DNA of 64,000 bases from Morganella morganii H1r (GTDB taxonomy: Bacteria > Pseudomonadota > Gammaproteobacteria > Enterobacterales > Enterobacteriaceae). A program made the translations under genes and the position numbers. The stretch spans positions 1-64,000 of the forward strand of contig NZ_AYMP01000016.1 of the NCBI RefSeq assembly GCF_000633515.1. The letters are read 5' to 3'. Numbering within the stretch: position 1 is the stretch's first letter; every line of letters begins with the position of its first letter. The notes under the pieces are model-generated. The model was given only the letters and a program-made list of their open reading frames with translations. It had not been told where the DNA came from and did not search any database. Below are positions 17,544-28,287 of the stretch, piece by piece.

Positions 17544-19406
17544 TTACTGAATATTGGTGCAATTTAAGCAGAATGCATAACGGTACTGCGGATCCGTCAG
17601 CATTTTCATAAAGGATGCCTGTTGTGTCAGCTGTGCGCCGACCGGTGCCGGGATCAGCCCCTGTAATGATGACGGCAGTGTCACCTTCACATTTCCGGCT
17701 GTTTCCGCGAGCAGTTTGTCAATGAACGACATTTCCGGCTGCATCCAGTTGAGTACCGGCTGTTCAACAGAGGCCAGCTCTGCCGCTTTGGCAACCGCAT
17801 CATCAAAATCGCCGAGTTTATCGACCAGGCCATTCGCTTTGGCGTCAATACCTACCCAGACACGGCCCTGGGCAATTTTATCCACTTCTTCCGGTGTTTT
17901 GTGGCGGGATTTGGCAACGAGGTTAATAAAGTTACGGTACCCGTTTTCGATATACAGCTGCATCAGTTCTGAAAATTCCGGTGTCAGTGCCTTGGTCACT
18001 GTGGCGTCAGCCAGCGGAGACGTGGATACACCGTCAGTATGCACACCGATTTCACCCAGGGTGTCCTCAAAGGTGGTGATCACACCGAAAATACCGATGG
18101 AGCCGGTGATGGTGCTCGGTGAGGCAATAATGTAGTTTGCCGGTGTTGAGATCCAGTAACCGCCGGAGGCCGCCATACCTCCCATGGAAACCACCACGGC
18201 TTTACCGCTCTGTTTCAGTGCTGCGATTTCCGCACGGATCTGATCCGATGCCGTTACACTGCCGCCCGGGCTGTTTACCCGCAGTACCAGGGCTTTCACT
18301 TGCGGATCCAGACGGGCTTCGCGGATTTGTGCGGCAACGGTATCACCACCGGCCATTCCCGGTGCATCCGGCCCGTCAACGATCGCGCCCTGAACCACAA
18401 CGACCGCGATATTACCGGTGGTTTTTCCCTTCGGCACGCCGATGCCCATATTTTTGGCATACTCAGCAAACGGAATCGCATTGATGGTGTTTTTCTTCTG
18501 ATCCCAGCCGAATGTTTTGGACATTTCAGACTCAAACACGCTGGCCGGCATAATTTCATCGACCAGTTTCTGTGTGACAGCATAAGCCGCATTATCACCA
18601 TTTGCGGATTTCATCAGTGCCAGCATCTGCTGTGCGCCCGGGAAAATGGTGGTTTTGCCGGTTTTACGGTTTTGCGCGAGTGTGGTGAGATAATTATCCC
18701 ACAGCACACTGATAAAACGCTGTGTGGATTCACGGGCTTCCGGCGACATATCATTGCGCATCATCGGCTCAACGGCTGATTTATAGGTGCCGACACGGAA
18801 GATGTGCGTTTTTACCTTCAGCATTTCCAGCAATTCGTTATAATACAGCGTATTGGTAGCGAAGCCGTAGATACCGACACCACCCTGCGGCGGCATGTAG
18901 ATTTTGTCTGCATAGGATGCCAGGTAATATTGCGCCTGGTTGTAGTTGCCGCTGACGGCATAAACCCGTTTCCCTTGTTTGCGGAATTCGGTGATGGCTT
19001 TGCCGATATACTGAAGTGACGGCTGATCAGCACCGATAAAATCATCCAGCTTCAGGATCATGCCGGTAATGTCAGGGTCAGTGGCGGCGGTGCGGATAGT
19101 TTCAACCACATCAAACAGCGAGTTTTCCTGTAACTGACCGGAAGACGCGCCGAGCAGCTGAAGAGAAAGACTTTCCAGCGGACTGTTACGGCTCAGCTGA
19201 TCGACGACAACACCGGAGAGATTTACATATAATGCCCCGGGGTTACGGCTGGTCTGAACATCCTGTTCACTCAGCAGGACATAGGTCCCGGCAGCTAACA
19301 GCAGTATGATGATAAAAAGGACATTGGCGACAAGCTGACGCACAAAATTCAGTATACGCCAGCTCCATTTAAATATTCCGGCAACGATAGTCCATAAAGT
19401 ATGCAT
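17544..19406 (-). CDS. sppA: signal peptide peptidase A (protease IV)
   Basis: A 620-residue inner-membrane serine protease that degrades cleaved signal peptides. One N-terminal membrane helix (about 24-46) anchors two tandem ClpP/crotonase-like domains. The catalytic Lys209 (GTYKSAV) is in the N-terminal domain and the nucleophile Ser414 (MAASGGYW) in the C-terminal domain, the split dyad typical of the 67-kDa form found in E. coli (618 aa). The start ATG is preceded by TTGGAG. It is divergent from ydjA, as in E. coli. Confidence 0.95.
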   Translation of the reverse strand: MHTLWTIVAGIFKWSWRILNFVRQLVANVLFIIILLLAAGTYVLLSEQDVQTSRNPGALYVNLSGVVVDQLSRNSPLESLSLQLLGASSGQLQENSLFDVVETIRTAATDPDITGMILKLDDFIGADQPSLQYIGKAITEFRKQGKRVYAVSGNYNQAQYYLASYADKIYMPPQGGVGIYGFATNTLYYNELLEMLKVKTHIFRVGTYKSAVEPMMRNDMSPEARESTQRFISVLWDNYLTTLAQNRKTGKTTIFPGAQQMLALMKSANGDNAAYAVTQKLVDEIMPASVFESEMSKTFGWDQKKNTINAIPFAEYAKNMGIGVPKGKTTGNIAVVVVQGAIVDGPDAPGMAGGDTVAAQIREARLDPQVKALVLRVNSPGGSVTASDQIRAEIAALKQSGKAVVVSMGGMAASGGYWISTPANYIIASPSTITGSIGIFGVITTFEDTLGEIGVHTDGVSTSPLADATVTKALTPEFSELMQLYIENGYRNFINLVAKSRHKTPEEVDKIAQGRVWVGIDAKANGLVDKLGDFDDAVAKAAELASVEQPVLNWMQPEMSFIDKLLAETAGNVKVTLPSSLQGLIPAPVGAQLTQQASFMKMLTDPQYRYAFCLNCTNIQ

Positions 19407-19569
19407 GACGGCTCCAAAAACAAAGATGTCCTGCTATCGTAAAGAGGATATCCGGATTTGTCAGCCGGAAAACAACGCATTGCCGAAAATATCGGCAGTT
19501 AAGCAATCTATCCTTAAAAACAGTAAAAAAAGTGGTAGCTTATCAGCAACTGCAAAAAGGGGAAAACCG

Positions 19570-20121
19570 ATGGATGCACTGACATTATTACTCAACCGGC
19601 GTTCTGCGTCTCGTCTGACCACACCTGCACCGGAAGGCGAAGCATTAAAAAATATACTTAATGCCGGGATGCGTGCGCCGGATCATGGCGCGTTACAGCC
19701 CTGGCATTTTATCGTGATGCGTGATGACGGCATCACCAAATTCAGTCAGCTGCTCGAAAAAGCGGCAAAAACAGCCGATCTCGGGCCGGAAGCGGAAGAG
19801 AAAGCCCGCAATGCGCCATTACGCGCACCGCTGATTATCACGGTTATCGCGAAAGTGAAGCCGGAACATAAAGTTCCTGAATGGGAACAGATCGCGGCGG
19901 CAGGCTGTTCGGTCCATGCAATGCAGATGGCCGCTGTGGCTCAGGGCTTCGGCGGGATCTGGCGCACCGGTTCGTGGACAAAAGACCCGGTGGTACGGGA
20001 AGGTCTGGGATGTGAAACGCACGATAAAATTGTCGGCTTTCTGTATCTCGGCACCCCGGCACTGAAAGCGCCGGCTAACGTGGCGGCACCGGATCTGACA
20101 CCGTTTGTCACGTATTTCTGA
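19570..20121 (+). CDS. ydjA: nitroreductase family protein YdjA
   Basis: A 183-residue FMN-dependent oxidoreductase of the small nitroreductase family, cytoplasmic. The start at ATG 19570 ([16 protein letters not shown]) follows AAAGGGG and gives the same length as E. coli YdjA (183 aa). FMN-binding positions are the early RRS and the [12 protein letters not shown] segment (about 35-46), and later the GGIWRTG loop. The physiological substrate is not known. It is followed by selD after 28 bp, and selD by topB after 2 bp, so the three probably form one transcript. Confidence 0.92.
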   Translation: MDALTLLLNRRSASRLTTPAPEGEALKNILNAGMRAPDHGALQPWHFIVMRDDGITKFSQLLEKAAKTADLGPEAEEKARNAPLRAPLIITVIAKVKPEHKVPEWEQIAAAGCSVHAMQMAAVAQGFGGIWRTGSWTKDPVVREGLGCETHDKIVGFLYLGTPALKAPANVAAPDLTPFVTYF

Positions 20122-20149
20122 GCAGACTGACGTTAACAAGGAGACTATC

Positions 20150-21193
20150 ATGTCAGAAGCGGTGCGTTTAACGCAATACAGTCACGGCGCGGGTTGCGGC
20201 TGTAAAATTTCCCCGAAAGTGCTCGACACCATCCTGCACAGTGAGCAGGCAAAATTCACCGATCCTAATCTGCTGGTCGGCAATGAATCCCGTGATGATG
20301 CGGCGGTGTATGATATCGGCAACGGTACCGGCATCATCAGCACCACCGATTTCTTTATGCCGATTGTGGATGACCCGTACGATTTTGGCCGTATCGCGGC
20401 CACCAATGCCATCAGTGATATTTACGCCATGGGCGGCAGGCCGATTATGGCGATTGCGATCCTCGGCTGGCCGGTAGACAAACTGGCACCGGAAATTGCA
20501 CAGCAGGTGATTGAGGGCGGGCGTGCGGTCTGCCGTGATGCCGGTATTTCGCTGGCGGGCGGCCATTCCATTGATGCCCCTGAGCCGATTTTCGGCCTGG
20601 CGGTCACCGGTATCGTCCCGACAGATAAAGTCAAACAAAACAACCGTGCGACCGCAGGCTGTGAGCTGCTGCTGACCAAACCGCTGGGTATCGGTATTCT
20701 GACGACCGCCGAAAAACAGAGCAAACTGCGTCCGGAACATAAAAATCTGGCACGTGACACCATGTGTCAGCTCAACAAGCCCGGTGCGGATTTCTCTGAA
20801 ATCGGCGGCGTAAAAGCCATGACAGATGTGACCGGCTTCGGTCTGCTCGGCCACCTGAGCGAAATCTGTCAGGGTTCCGGGTTACAGGCTATTATTCGCA
20901 CTGATTCTGTTCCGGTACTGCCGGGGGTGTATGACTATATTGCTCAGGGCTGCTGTCCGGGCGGCACACAGCGTAACTTTGACAGCTACGGTCACCTTAT
21001 CGGCGACATGACCGATGTACAGCGTAAACTGCTGTGTGACCCGCAGACCTCCGGCGGCCTGCTGCTGGCGGTTGATCCGGCTGCGCGTGAGGAAGTGGAG
21101 GCTGTCGCCCGCAAATACGGCCTGACATTAAGCCCGGTCGGTGAACTGACTGAGCCGGACTCATCCCGTAAACTGATTGAAGTCACTGCATAA
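20150..21193 (+). CDS. selD: selenide, water dikinase (selenophosphate synthetase)
   Basis: A 347-residue ATP-dependent enzyme making selenophosphate, the selenium donor for selenocysteine and selenouridine. The catalytic site in the flexible N-terminal loop is GAGCGCK, with Cys16 in the nucleophile position (not selenocysteine) and Lys19. The ATP-binding aspartates lie in DDAAVYD and TTDFF. Length equals E. coli SelD (347 aa). AAGGAG precedes the ATG at 20150. The stop codon lies 2 bp before topB. Presence of selD implies selenoproteins such as formate dehydrogenase elsewhere in the genome. Confidence 0.96.
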   Translation: MSEAVRLTQYSHGAGCGCKISPKVLDTILHSEQAKFTDPNLLVGNESRDDAAVYDIGNGTGIISTTDFFMPIVDDPYDFGRIAATNAISDIYAMGGRPIMAIAILGWPVDKLAPEIAQQVIEGGRAVCRDAGISLAGGHSIDAPEPIFGLAVTGIVPTDKVKQNNRATAGCELLLTKPLGIGILTTAEKQSKLRPEHKNLARDTMCQLNKPGADFSEIGGVKAMTDVTGFGLLGHLSEICQGSGLQAIIRTDSVPVLPGVYDYIAQGCCPGGTQRNFDSYGHLIGDMTDVQRKLLCDPQTSGGLLLAVDPAAREEVEAVARKYGLTLSPVGELTEPDSSRKLIEVTA

Positions 21194-21195
21194 GC

Positions 21196-23160
21196 ATGCG
21201 TTTGTTTATTGCCGAAAAGCCGAGCCTCGCCCGTGCGATTGCGGATGTATTACCCAAACCGCACCAGCGGGGGGACGGCTTTATCCGCTGCGGTCAGAAT
21301 GACTGCGTGACCTGGTGTATCGGCCACCTGCTGGAGCAGGCGGAGCCGGATGCGTATGATCCGCGTTATGCCCGCTGGAACCTGGCTGATCTGCCGATTA
21401 TCCCGCAGAAATGGATCCTCAGACCCCGCGATGCGGTAGCGAAACAGTTACGTACTATCGGTACACTGCTCAGTTCCGCAACCGAAGTTATCCACGCCGG
21501 AGACCCCGATCGCGAAGGGCAGCTGCTGGTGGATGAGGTTCTGGATTTCCTGGAACTCGCGCCGGAAAAGCGTCAGCAGGTACAGCGCTGTCTGGTCAAT
21601 GACCTTAACCCGCAGGCGGTAAGCCGGGCGGTGGATAAAATGCGTCTTAACCGTGATTTTATCCCGCTGTGTGTCTCGGCACTGGCACGGGCACGGGCAG
21701 ACTGGCTCTACGGCATCAATATGACGCGCGCTTACACTATTCTCGGCCGTAATGCCGGATATAACGGTGTACTTTCAGTCGGCCGGGTGCAGACCCCGGT
21801 GCTCGGACTGGTGGTACGTCGTGATGAGGAAATTGAGAATTTTGTACCGCGTGATTTCTTTGAAGTGCGGGCACATATTGTTACCCCGGCAGATGAACGT
21901 TTTACGGCGATGTGGGTGCCGAGTGAGGCATGCCGGGATTATCAGGATGATGAAGGGCGCCTGACGTACCGGCCGCTGGCGGAGCATGTGGTCAGCCGCA
22001 TCACCGGCAAACCGGCGTTTGTCACCGATTTTCAGGACAAAACGGAAAATGAAATCGCGCCGCTGCCGTTTTCACTGTCCGCGTTACAGATTGAGGCCGC
22101 CAAACGCTACGGGCTGAGCGCCCAGGCAGTGCTGGATATCTGTCAGCGTCTGTATGAAACCCACAAACTGATTACCTATCCCCGTTCGGACAGCCGTCAT
22201 CTGCCGGAAGAGCATTTTGCCGGACGTCACAGTGTGCTTAATGCGATTTCTGTGCATACCCCGCATCTGCTGCCGCAGGATAACCTCGATGATTCACAGC
22301 GTAACCGCTGCTGGGACGATAAAAAGGTGGATGCGCACCACGCCATCATTCCGACCGCAAAATCGGTCTCCGTGTCGCTGAATGAGAATGAGGCCAATAT
22401 CTATGAACTGATTGCGCGTCAGTATCTGATGCAGTTTATGCCGGATGCACAGTACCGCAAATGCGTGATCGAGCTCGATATCGCCAACGGTAAATTTGTG
22501 GCAAAGGCGCGTTTCCTCTCTCAGGCGGGCTGGCGGACCATGCTGGGTGCCAAAGAGCGTGACGAGGAAAATGAAGGCACACCGCTGCCGGTGCTGACCA
22601 AAGGGGATGAACTCCTGTGTGAGCGCGGTGAAGTGGCGGAGCGTCAGACGCAGCCGCCGAGACCGTTTACCGATGCCACGCTGCTGTCAGCCATGACCGG
22701 GATTGCCCGGTTTGTGAAAGATAAGGCGCTGAAAAAAGTACTGCGTGAAACTGACGGATTAGGCACTGAAGCGACCCGCGCCGGGATTATCGAGCTGCTG
22801 TTCCGCCGCGAGTTTTTGTACAAAAAAGGGCGGAATATTCATTCATCCCCGGCAGGACGCGCACTGATTCATGTGCTGCCCGAAATGGCGACATTACCGG
22901 ATATGACGGCACACTGGGAATCCACATTGACACAAATCAGTGAAAAACAGTATCGTTATCAGGATTTTATGGTGCCATTATCTGAAACACTGACCGGGTT
23001 GATAAACCAGGCCAGACAGAACCGGAATGTCCGGGCTTTCCGTGATTTACCACCACCGCCGCAGGCGAAGAAGGCCGGCGCGAAAGGCAGAGGCAAAACA
23101 GCCGCGAAGGGCAAAGGGAAAACCGGCGGGAAAAAAGCACCGCAACAGGAAAAAGAATAA
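21196..23160 (+). CDS. topB: DNA topoisomerase III
   Basis: A 654-residue type IA topoisomerase that decatenates DNA with RecQ-type helicases. The Toprim domain at the N-terminus has IAEKPSLA (5-12) and the metal motif DPDREGQLL. The active-site tyrosine is Tyr328 in LITYPRSD. The C-terminal 40 residues are rich in Lys and Gly ([13 protein letters not shown]), a nonspecific DNA-binding tail also seen in E. coli TopB (653 aa). It starts 2 bp after selD and uses a start region inside the selD end, so translation is likely coupled. A strong hairpin follows. Confidence 0.96.
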   Translation: MRLFIAEKPSLARAIADVLPKPHQRGDGFIRCGQNDCVTWCIGHLLEQAEPDAYDPRYARWNLADLPIIPQKWILRPRDAVAKQLRTIGTLLSSATEVIHAGDPDREGQLLVDEVLDFLELAPEKRQQVQRCLVNDLNPQAVSRAVDKMRLNRDFIPLCVSALARARADWLYGINMTRAYTILGRNAGYNGVLSVGRVQTPVLGLVVRRDEEIENFVPRDFFEVRAHIVTPADERFTAMWVPSEACRDYQDDEGRLTYRPLAEHVVSRITGKPAFVTDFQDKTENEIAPLPFSLSALQIEAAKRYGLSAQAVLDICQRLYETHKLITYPRSDSRHLPEEHFAGRHSVLNAISVHTPHLLPQDNLDDSQRNRCWDDKKVDAHHAIIPTAKSVSVSLNENEANIYELIARQYLMQFMPDAQYRKCVIELDIANGKFVAKARFLSQAGWRTMLGAKERDEENEGTPLPVLTKGDELLCERGEVAERQTQPPRPFTDATLLSAMTGIARFVKDKALKKVLRETDGLGTEATRAGIIELLFRREFLYKKGRNIHSSPAGRALIHVLPEMATLPDMTAHWESTLTQISEKQYRYQDFMVPLSETLTGLINQARQNRNVRAFRDLPPPPQAKKAGAKGRGKTAAKGKGKTGGKKAPQQEKE

Positions 23161-23190
23161 AAAATGTCCCGCTTTGACGGGACATTTTTT
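23161..23190. terminator. bidirectional terminator topB / xthA
   Basis: Stem AAAATGTCCCG (23161-23171) and CGGGACATTTT (23178-23188), 6-nt loop, T-runs on both strands. Confidence 0.9.
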
Positions 23191-23191
23191 A

Positions 23192-24001
23192 TCAGCGGGT
23201 TAAATCGAATTCAGCCCAGACCGGCGCGTGGTCAGAGGGTTTTTCCATACCCCGGATCTCATAATCAATGCCGGTGGCGGTACAGCGCGGTGCCAGTGCA
23301 TTGCTTGCCAGAATCAGGTCAATCCGCAGTCCGCGGTTGTCATCAAAGCCGCGGGAGCGGTAATCGAACCACGAGAAACGGTCGTCTGCATCCGGATACA
23401 TGGCGCGGTAAGTGTCTGTCAGTCCCCAGCTGAGCAGGCGATCCATCCACTCGCGCTCTTCCGGCAGGAAAGAGCACTTGCCGGTCTTCAGCCAGCGTTT
23501 ACGGTTGGCATCACCAATTCCGATATCAATATCCTGCGGGCTGATATTCATATCACCCATAATAACAATCGGATCCTGATTGGAGCGCCCGGACAGATAG
23601 TCCTGTAAGTCCTGATAGAATTTGGTTTTCGCCGGGAATTTCAGCGGGTGGTCACGGCTCTCTCCCTGGGGGAAATACCCGTTAATCACTGTCAGTACCC
23701 CGGCAGGGGTATCAATATCCGCCATAATCAGACGGCGCTGGGCATCTTCATCGTCCCCGGCGAAGCCTTTGCGCACGGCAAACGGCTCTGCCTTGGTCAG
23801 CAGGGCGACACCGTAATGGGATTTCTGGCCGTGATAAAAAATGTGGTAGCCGAGGTGTTTCAGGTCATCGAGCGGGAACATCTCGTCATGGACTTTGGTT
23901 TCCTGGAGGCCGATAACATCTGGCTGATGCTGTGCGATAATCGCTTCCAGCTGGTGGGGCCGGGCTCTTAACCCGTTAATGTTAAAAGAGACAAACTTCA
24001 T
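23192..24001 (-). CDS. xthA: exodeoxyribonuclease III
   Basis: A 269-residue AP endonuclease and 3'-5' exonuclease of base excision repair. The start is set at ATG 24001 ([10 protein letters not shown]), identical to the E. coli N-terminus; an upstream in-frame extension of 31 residues is hydrophobic nonsense from the intergenic DNA. Metal ligand Glu34 is in GLQETKV, the MGDMNI motif carries the catalytic Asp and Asn, and the terminal SDHAPV carries the active-site histidine. Length compares with 268 aa in E. coli. It is convergent with topB. Confidence 0.96.
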   Translation of the reverse strand: MKFVSFNINGLRARPHQLEAIIAQHQPDVIGLQETKVHDEMFPLDDLKHLGYHIFYHGQKSHYGVALLTKAEPFAVRKGFAGDDEDAQRRLIMADIDTPAGVLTVINGYFPQGESRDHPLKFPAKTKFYQDLQDYLSGRSNQDPIVIMGDMNISPQDIDIGIGDANRKRWLKTGKCSFLPEEREWMDRLLSWGLTDTYRAMYPDADDRFSWFDYRSRGFDDNRGLRIDLILASNALAPRCTATGIDYEIRGMEKPSDHAPVWAEFDLTR

Positions 24002-24124
24002 AGCATTCCGACCGGTTGATGAGTTAACAACAAAAGAGTAACAGATCGCAGAAAAAAAGTAACCCGCCTGCAGAATAATAAAAAACCGGCACACCCGGCA
24101 GAGGTTAATATGTCTTAATTTTAA

Positions 24125-24163
24125 TTGACAAAATAATCAGCATTAATAATGATTATTCTTCCT
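24125..24163 (+). promoter_or_regulatory. promoter-like TTGACA with Fur-box-like dyad
   Basis: TTGACA at 24125-24130 is followed at 16-17 bp by TAATGA. Across it runs an inverted repeat, AATAATCA (24132-24139) with TGATTATT (24150-24157). By eye, 24145-24163 agrees with the 19-bp Fur consensus at 12 positions. Orientation is toward the LysR-type gene, about 250 bp downstream. Function is inferred. Confidence 0.35.
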
Positions 24164-24214
24164 TCAGTAAAGCGGAATGAAATGGGTATGATAAAAATCG
24201 GAAGGAAGGTTTTT
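24158..24214 (+). ncRNA. candidate small RNA end: hairpin with T-run
   Basis: CTTCCTTC (24158-24165) can pair with GAAGGAAG (24201-24208), closing a 35-nt loop, and is followed by GTTTTTG. It lies just downstream of the promoter-like element. A short transcript could start and end here, but the large loop is unusual and no known RNA family is recognised. Confidence 0.2.
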
Positions 24215-24416
24215 GTATTTATGGATTAATATTTAAAATGAGATTTAATAAAACAGAATAATAAAAATATAACATTGTATTATTATTGTTGTATGAGTTT
24301 TAACGAAAGCCGTATTTTAACTCTTTATTTAAGAAAAAAACACCAGAAATAAAGTCGTTACATATCAATAAGTAATTATTTAACTGATTATTTACTACAG
24401 CACAGGAATCGACATT

Positions 24417-25280
24417 ATGTTTTTTTCAAGGAAGTTAGAAGCCTTTATGGCCGTTGTTGAGTACGGCTCACTCAGCAAGGCCGCGAAAGTAATGAACAGG
24501 ACAACGCCTCCGGTCGCGAAGTCCATCAAGGATTTTGAAATCTCCCTGGGTAAGCGTTTATTTAAACGTGAGAAATTCGGGATGAGCCTGACTCGTGAAG
24601 GTATGGAGTTGTACAATGATTTGAAAGATCTCTATATGCAGGAAAAAGAGATTACCAAAAAACATATCAGCGGAACGATATGTAATAAGGTGAATATATT
24701 TTATGACTGGGGCAAAAGTAAATATATTGGTGCGCTGTACCGGGCGGCATTCAAAGCCGGTATACAAATTAATATATTTCGTTTCCATTATGATTGTATT
24801 GATGAAATAAATGATTTTGAGGGGAATACCCTGATACTGTCCTCTGAGCAGGTTATCAGTGAGCGTTTTATGCTGCTGCGCCACTTACCGCAGGGGCAAA
24901 TCGGGATTTGTTGCCGCCGTTCACTGTTTCTGGCCTGCGACAATAATTTACAGGCATTATTATCCTGCTGTGTCTGGTTATGTGAGCCGTTGTTATATGA
25001 AAGCCCGTTACTGAAAACATTATTGCAGCAGCATGATGAGCAGAGTAAACATGAACATGTGCACCTGATCGACAATGTGAACAGTTATCTGCATCTGCTG
25101 GTTGACGGGGATTATCTCTGTTTTATTGATGAGCATCCGAAAACCCTGCCGTACAGTGATGAGCTGATTTTTCTGCCGTTATCGCAGAGTGAGGCGGAAA
25201 ATCATTGTTATCTGTACAAATCGAAGTCACATGCAAGTGTGCTGAACAAAATAATGGATTGTATTGAAAATATGAAGTAA
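24417..25280 (+). CDS. LysR-type transcriptional regulator, divergent
   Basis: A 287-residue DNA-binding protein. Residues 5-62 form the LysR winged helix (KLEAFMAVVEYGSLSKAAKV, then TTPPVAKSIKDFEISLGKRL), with the family TREG marker at 59-62. The effector-binding half (90-287) is hard to align with standard LysR proteins; it is rich in Cys (several at 170-190) and Leu, and its ligand cannot be guessed. The gene is clearly more AT-rich than its neighbours and sits alone between xthA and tRNA-Tyr, with the 3' end of the tRNA facing it. This suggests horizontal acquisition. The start ATG has a poor ribosome site (ACAGGAATCG). Confidence 0.75.
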   Translation: MFFSRKLEAFMAVVEYGSLSKAAKVMNRTTPPVAKSIKDFEISLGKRLFKREKFGMSLTREGMELYNDLKDLYMQEKEITKKHISGTICNKVNIFYDWGKSKYIGALYRAAFKAGIQINIFRFHYDCIDEINDFEGNTLILSSEQVISERFMLLRHLPQGQIGICCRRSLFLACDNNLQALLSCCVWLCEPLLYESPLLKTLLQQHDEQSKHEHVHLIDNVNSYLHLLVDGDYLCFIDEHPKTLPYSDELIFLPLSQSEAENHCYLYKSKSHASVLNKIMDCIENMK

Positions 25281-25296
25281 CAGGAGAGAATAGAGA

Positions 25297-25381
<85 letters not shown>

Positions 25382-25539
25382 AAAAATCAAATTGTCTGTC
25401 CGTTCAGCGGTTGCCTTGGGACGGGCTGCATAATAGCAAATATGCGGGCGCTGTAAAGTAAAAAAAGAGAAAAAATGTGTGTTCGCCGTTTTTTTGCCCG
25501 AAGTGCCCGTTATCCGTGCAACTTCAGGCAATTAAGCCG

Positions 25540-26388
25540 TTATAAAATGACAGTGCGGTTACCGTAAACAAATACCCGTTGTGTCAGAACACGTCCCAGG
25601 GCATGGCTGAGCACATTTTTTTCCACGTCACGTCCGGCCATGACCATATCATCAGCGCTGTAGGTGTGATCAACATTTATCACGCTCTGGTGAATGATCG
25701 GGCCTTCATCGAGATTATCATTCACATAGTGCGCGGTGGCACCGATAATCTTCACGCCGCGCTCATATGCCTGATGATAAGGCCGTGCGCCGATAAAGGC
25801 CGGCAGGAAGGAGTGATGAATGTTGATAATCCGGTTCGGGTAGTGCTGCACAAATGCCGGGGTCAGCACACGCATGTATTTTGCCAGCACCACATAATCC
25901 GGCTGATACTGATCAATCTGTTGAATAATCTGCATATCATGCTGTTCACGGGTCAGCCCCTCGTGGCTGATATAATGGAACGGAATACCGAACTGCGTGA
26001 CCAGATGAGAGAGGACATCGTGGTTGCCGATAACCGCCGCGATGTCGACATCCAGACCGCCGTAGGCGCTTTTCATCAGGATATCACCGAGGCAGTGCGC
26101 TTCTTTGGTCACCATAATGACAATGCGGCGGCGCCCGGCGGTGGTTAATTCACGTGTGGAGCCTTTCGGCAGGGCATCATCCAGGTCGGCCAGCAGGGTT
26201 TCATCGTTAAAAATTCCTTCCAGCTCGGTACGCATAAAAAAGCGGCCGGTACGGTGATCAACGAATTCATTGTTCTGGACAATATTCAGCTGATGCTTGT
26301 AACAAATATTGGTGATCTTGGCGATAAGGCCTTTTGCGTCAGGGCAAATGGTTCGCAGAATTTTTTTCTGGCTCGTCTGGTGTTGCAT
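25540..26388 (-). CDS. purU: formyltetrahydrofolate deformylase
   Basis: A 282-residue enzyme that hydrolyses 10-formyltetrahydrofolate to formate and tetrahydrofolate, balancing the one-carbon pool and feeding formate to PurT. An N-terminal ACT domain (about 8-85) senses methionine and glycine in E. coli. The formyltransferase-type catalytic domain follows, with INIHHSFLPAF containing the conserved Asn-x-His, and a later aspartate in NDNLDEGPI. Length is close to E. coli PurU (280 aa). It lies 65 bp downstream of ychJ on the same strand and next to tRNA-Tyr, as in E. coli. Confidence 0.96.
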   Translation of the reverse strand: MQHQTSQKKILRTICPDAKGLIAKITNICYKHQLNIVQNNEFVDHRTGRFFMRTELEGIFNDETLLADLDDALPKGSTRELTTAGRRRIVIMVTKEAHCLGDILMKSAYGGLDVDIAAVIGNHDVLSHLVTQFGIPFHYISHEGLTREQHDMQIIQQIDQYQPDYVVLAKYMRVLTPAFVQHYPNRIINIHHSFLPAFIGARPYHQAYERGVKIIGATAHYVNDNLDEGPIIHQSVINVDHTYSADDMVMAGRDVEKNVLSHALGRVLTQRVFVYGNRTVIL

Positions 26389-26453
26389 GGAAGGTGCGGA
26401 TCCTTAATAACTGATGTCGGTGATGTTTGTTTACAGAAGGTGCCTGTCCGGTG

Positions 26454-26930
26454 TCAGGCACAGCATTTTTTATATTTTTTTCCGGAGCCGCAGGGGCAGG
26501 GATCATTACGTCCGGTCTGTGGTTTAACGCCATCGAGGTACATCCAGGCACCGTCAGTCAGGCGAAAACGGGAGCGTTCGTGAATGAATTGTTTATCTTC
26601 GGACTTTTTATCAATAAAGCAAGCACAAAATTCAACGAAAGCCTCATCCGGCGCGGTGCCGGGCTGAAAATCGATCACATTCAGCCCCAGCCATTCTGTT
26701 TCACCGAACCCGGCAACCAGTTCTGCCCGCAGAGCTTGCGCACGTACCGGCGGGTACCAGGTGCGGATGAGATGATCAGCATTATGGGTGACAAACGCGC
26801 TGTAACGCGAACGCATCAGTGCCCGCGCATCCGGTGCGGACTGCACGCCGGAAAGATAAGGCTGACAACACTGTGCGAAGGTATTCCCGCTGCCGCACGG
26901 GCAGGGATCTGTTTCTGTAAAATGAGACAT
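26454..26930 (-). CDS. ychJ: YchJ family protein with two SEC-C zinc motifs
   Basis: A 158-residue protein of the UPF0225/YchJ family. Both ends carry SEC-C zinc-binding motifs: [13 protein letters not shown] near residue 10-22 and [13 protein letters not shown] at the C-terminus. The middle (about 30-130) is an NTF2-like YchJ domain with RSRYSAF. Function is unknown; the zinc motif is the one SecA uses to bind SecB and ribosomes. Start ATG 26930 was chosen by comparison with E. coli; an ATG three codons upstream is possible and neither has a clear ribosome site. purU follows on the same strand. Confidence 0.9.
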   Translation of the reverse strand: MSHFTETDPCPCGSGNTFAQCCQPYLSGVQSAPDARALMRSRYSAFVTHNADHLIRTWYPPVRAQALRAELVAGFGETEWLGLNVIDFQPGTAPDEAFVEFCACFIDKKSEDKQFIHERSRFRLTDGAWMYLDGVKPQTGRNDPCPCGSGKKYKKCCA

Positions 26931-27095
26931 AATTATCAAATAATGTGTTGAGGGTAAATAATCGTAAGGAACAGAGATCAGATGCTACCGGAAATAGCGA
27001 TCACGCGCTATCCTTAATCTCAGCAGCAGTGCGCGGGCAACGTTACCACCGGCGTTCCGCACGTTGTGTTGTGAGGCCGGCGGAAAGGAGATGCG

Positions 27096-28124
27096 ATGAA
27101 GCAGGCACTGGACGGAAAACGATTGTTAGTCATCGATGACGACCCGGCATTCAATATGGCGCTGTCATCTTATTTACGTCTTCTCGGTGCCACGGTGTTA
27201 TCTGCCGGTGACGGCGCCCGTGCATGGGAATGTATAGAACAGGGCTTTCAGCCGGAGCTGATTTTCTGCGACCTCAATATGCCGGTGATGACCGGCGCGG
27301 AATTTATTGCCCGGTCACAGTCGGATTTACCGGCCATCCCGGTGATTGTTATCTCCGCGACACAAAAAATGTCCGATATTGATGAAGTCCTGCGTCTCGG
27401 GGCGAAAGATGTTCTGTTAAAACCCCTGAGCAGGCTGGAAGAGGTGAAAAAATTATGTCTGTCTCACCTGTATCCGTCCTTTTTTTCACCGGGTGTGCTG
27501 GAAAATAATGATCTTTCCGGGATCTGGGCACAATTGCAGCATAATGTGGATGATGTTTTACGTTTATTAAAACAGCTGAATCCGCCGCCGAGCCAGGTAC
27601 TGGCCAATTATCAGATTCGTTATGCGCAATTATCCGATACCTGCCGTGCCGGACTTGTATTTGATGTGGCAGAATTTTCCGATAATGAAGTGGCGTTTTA
27701 TTGTCTCGATATCAGTCAGAATACCGGGAATGGCCCGCTGGTGGCGATGTTAATCCGCGTCATCTTTAACGATTTGCTTAAACGCTATATTCATAATCAC
27801 CACCGGAAATTACCGAGCATGACCGCTATCTTAAATAAGCTGAACCGTTTATTGCAGGACGCGGGTATTCCGGGACAGCTGCCGCTGCTGCTGGGGTATT
27901 ATCACACCCGGCGCAAGTCGGTGTTATTGTCCAGTGCCGGTATCTGTGCGGAATTACGCTCTGATAATCATGTGATCCGTATTAACCGGGGGATCCCGCT
28001 GGGGACACTCTCATCGGTTTATTCCAGTCAGATAAGCGAATTCAGCCGTCATCTGCAATGCCGGATCTGGAACAGCAGCAGTCAGATTAAATTAAGTCTG
28101 ACCCCCGGACCGCATCAGGGATAA
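27096..28124 (+). CDS. rssB: RpoS adaptor/response regulator RssB
   Basis: A 342-residue orphan response regulator that delivers the stationary-phase sigma factor RpoS to ClpXP for degradation. The receiver domain (8-125) has acidic pocket D14-D15-D16, phosphoacceptor Asp59 (FCDLNMP), and Lys in LLKPLS. The C-terminal half is a degenerate PP2C-like domain, as in E. coli RssB (337 aa). The start ATG is preceded by GGAAAGGAG. In E. coli rssA lies directly upstream; here ychJ is the divergent neighbour at 165 bp and rssA is absent. galU follows. Confidence 0.93.
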   Translation: MKQALDGKRLLVIDDDPAFNMALSSYLRLLGATVLSAGDGARAWECIEQGFQPELIFCDLNMPVMTGAEFIARSQSDLPAIPVIVISATQKMSDIDEVLRLGAKDVLLKPLSRLEEVKKLCLSHLYPSFFSPGVLENNDLSGIWAQLQHNVDDVLRLLKQLNPPPSQVLANYQIRYAQLSDTCRAGLVFDVAEFSDNEVAFYCLDISQNTGNGPLVAMLIRVIFNDLLKRYIHNHHRKLPSMTAILNKLNRLLQDAGIPGQLPLLLGYYHTRRKSVLLSSAGICAELRSDNHVIRINRGIPLGTLSSVYSSQISEFSRHLQCRIWNSSSQIKLSLTPGPHQG

Positions 28125-28287
28125 TGACCGGACTTTACCAACCCGTTCAGATATTAAACATCTCTTAATACTAAACCGCATTTACCCGGCACAGAGTATT
28201 TATCCCTGAAAATTAGCTGGTATACTCAGTCTCATTATTTTTTATAAATCGCGTATTTATTCTGTTTATGCGCATTGAGGATGATGT

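Larger units (their letters stand above)
24002..24416. other. AT-rich intergenic region before the LysR-type gene
   Basis: About 415 bp of strongly AT-rich DNA between divergently oriented xthA and the regulator gene. No convincing coding region was found. A TTGACA box (24125-24130) with an overlapping dyad and a downstream hairpin is described separately. The rest is A/T-rich sequence likely to bend and to bind H-NS. Confidence 0.5.

Noticed and set aside
20150-20206. Possible selenocysteine in SelD
   Set aside because: The active-site codon is TGC (Cys16); no in-frame TGA is present.
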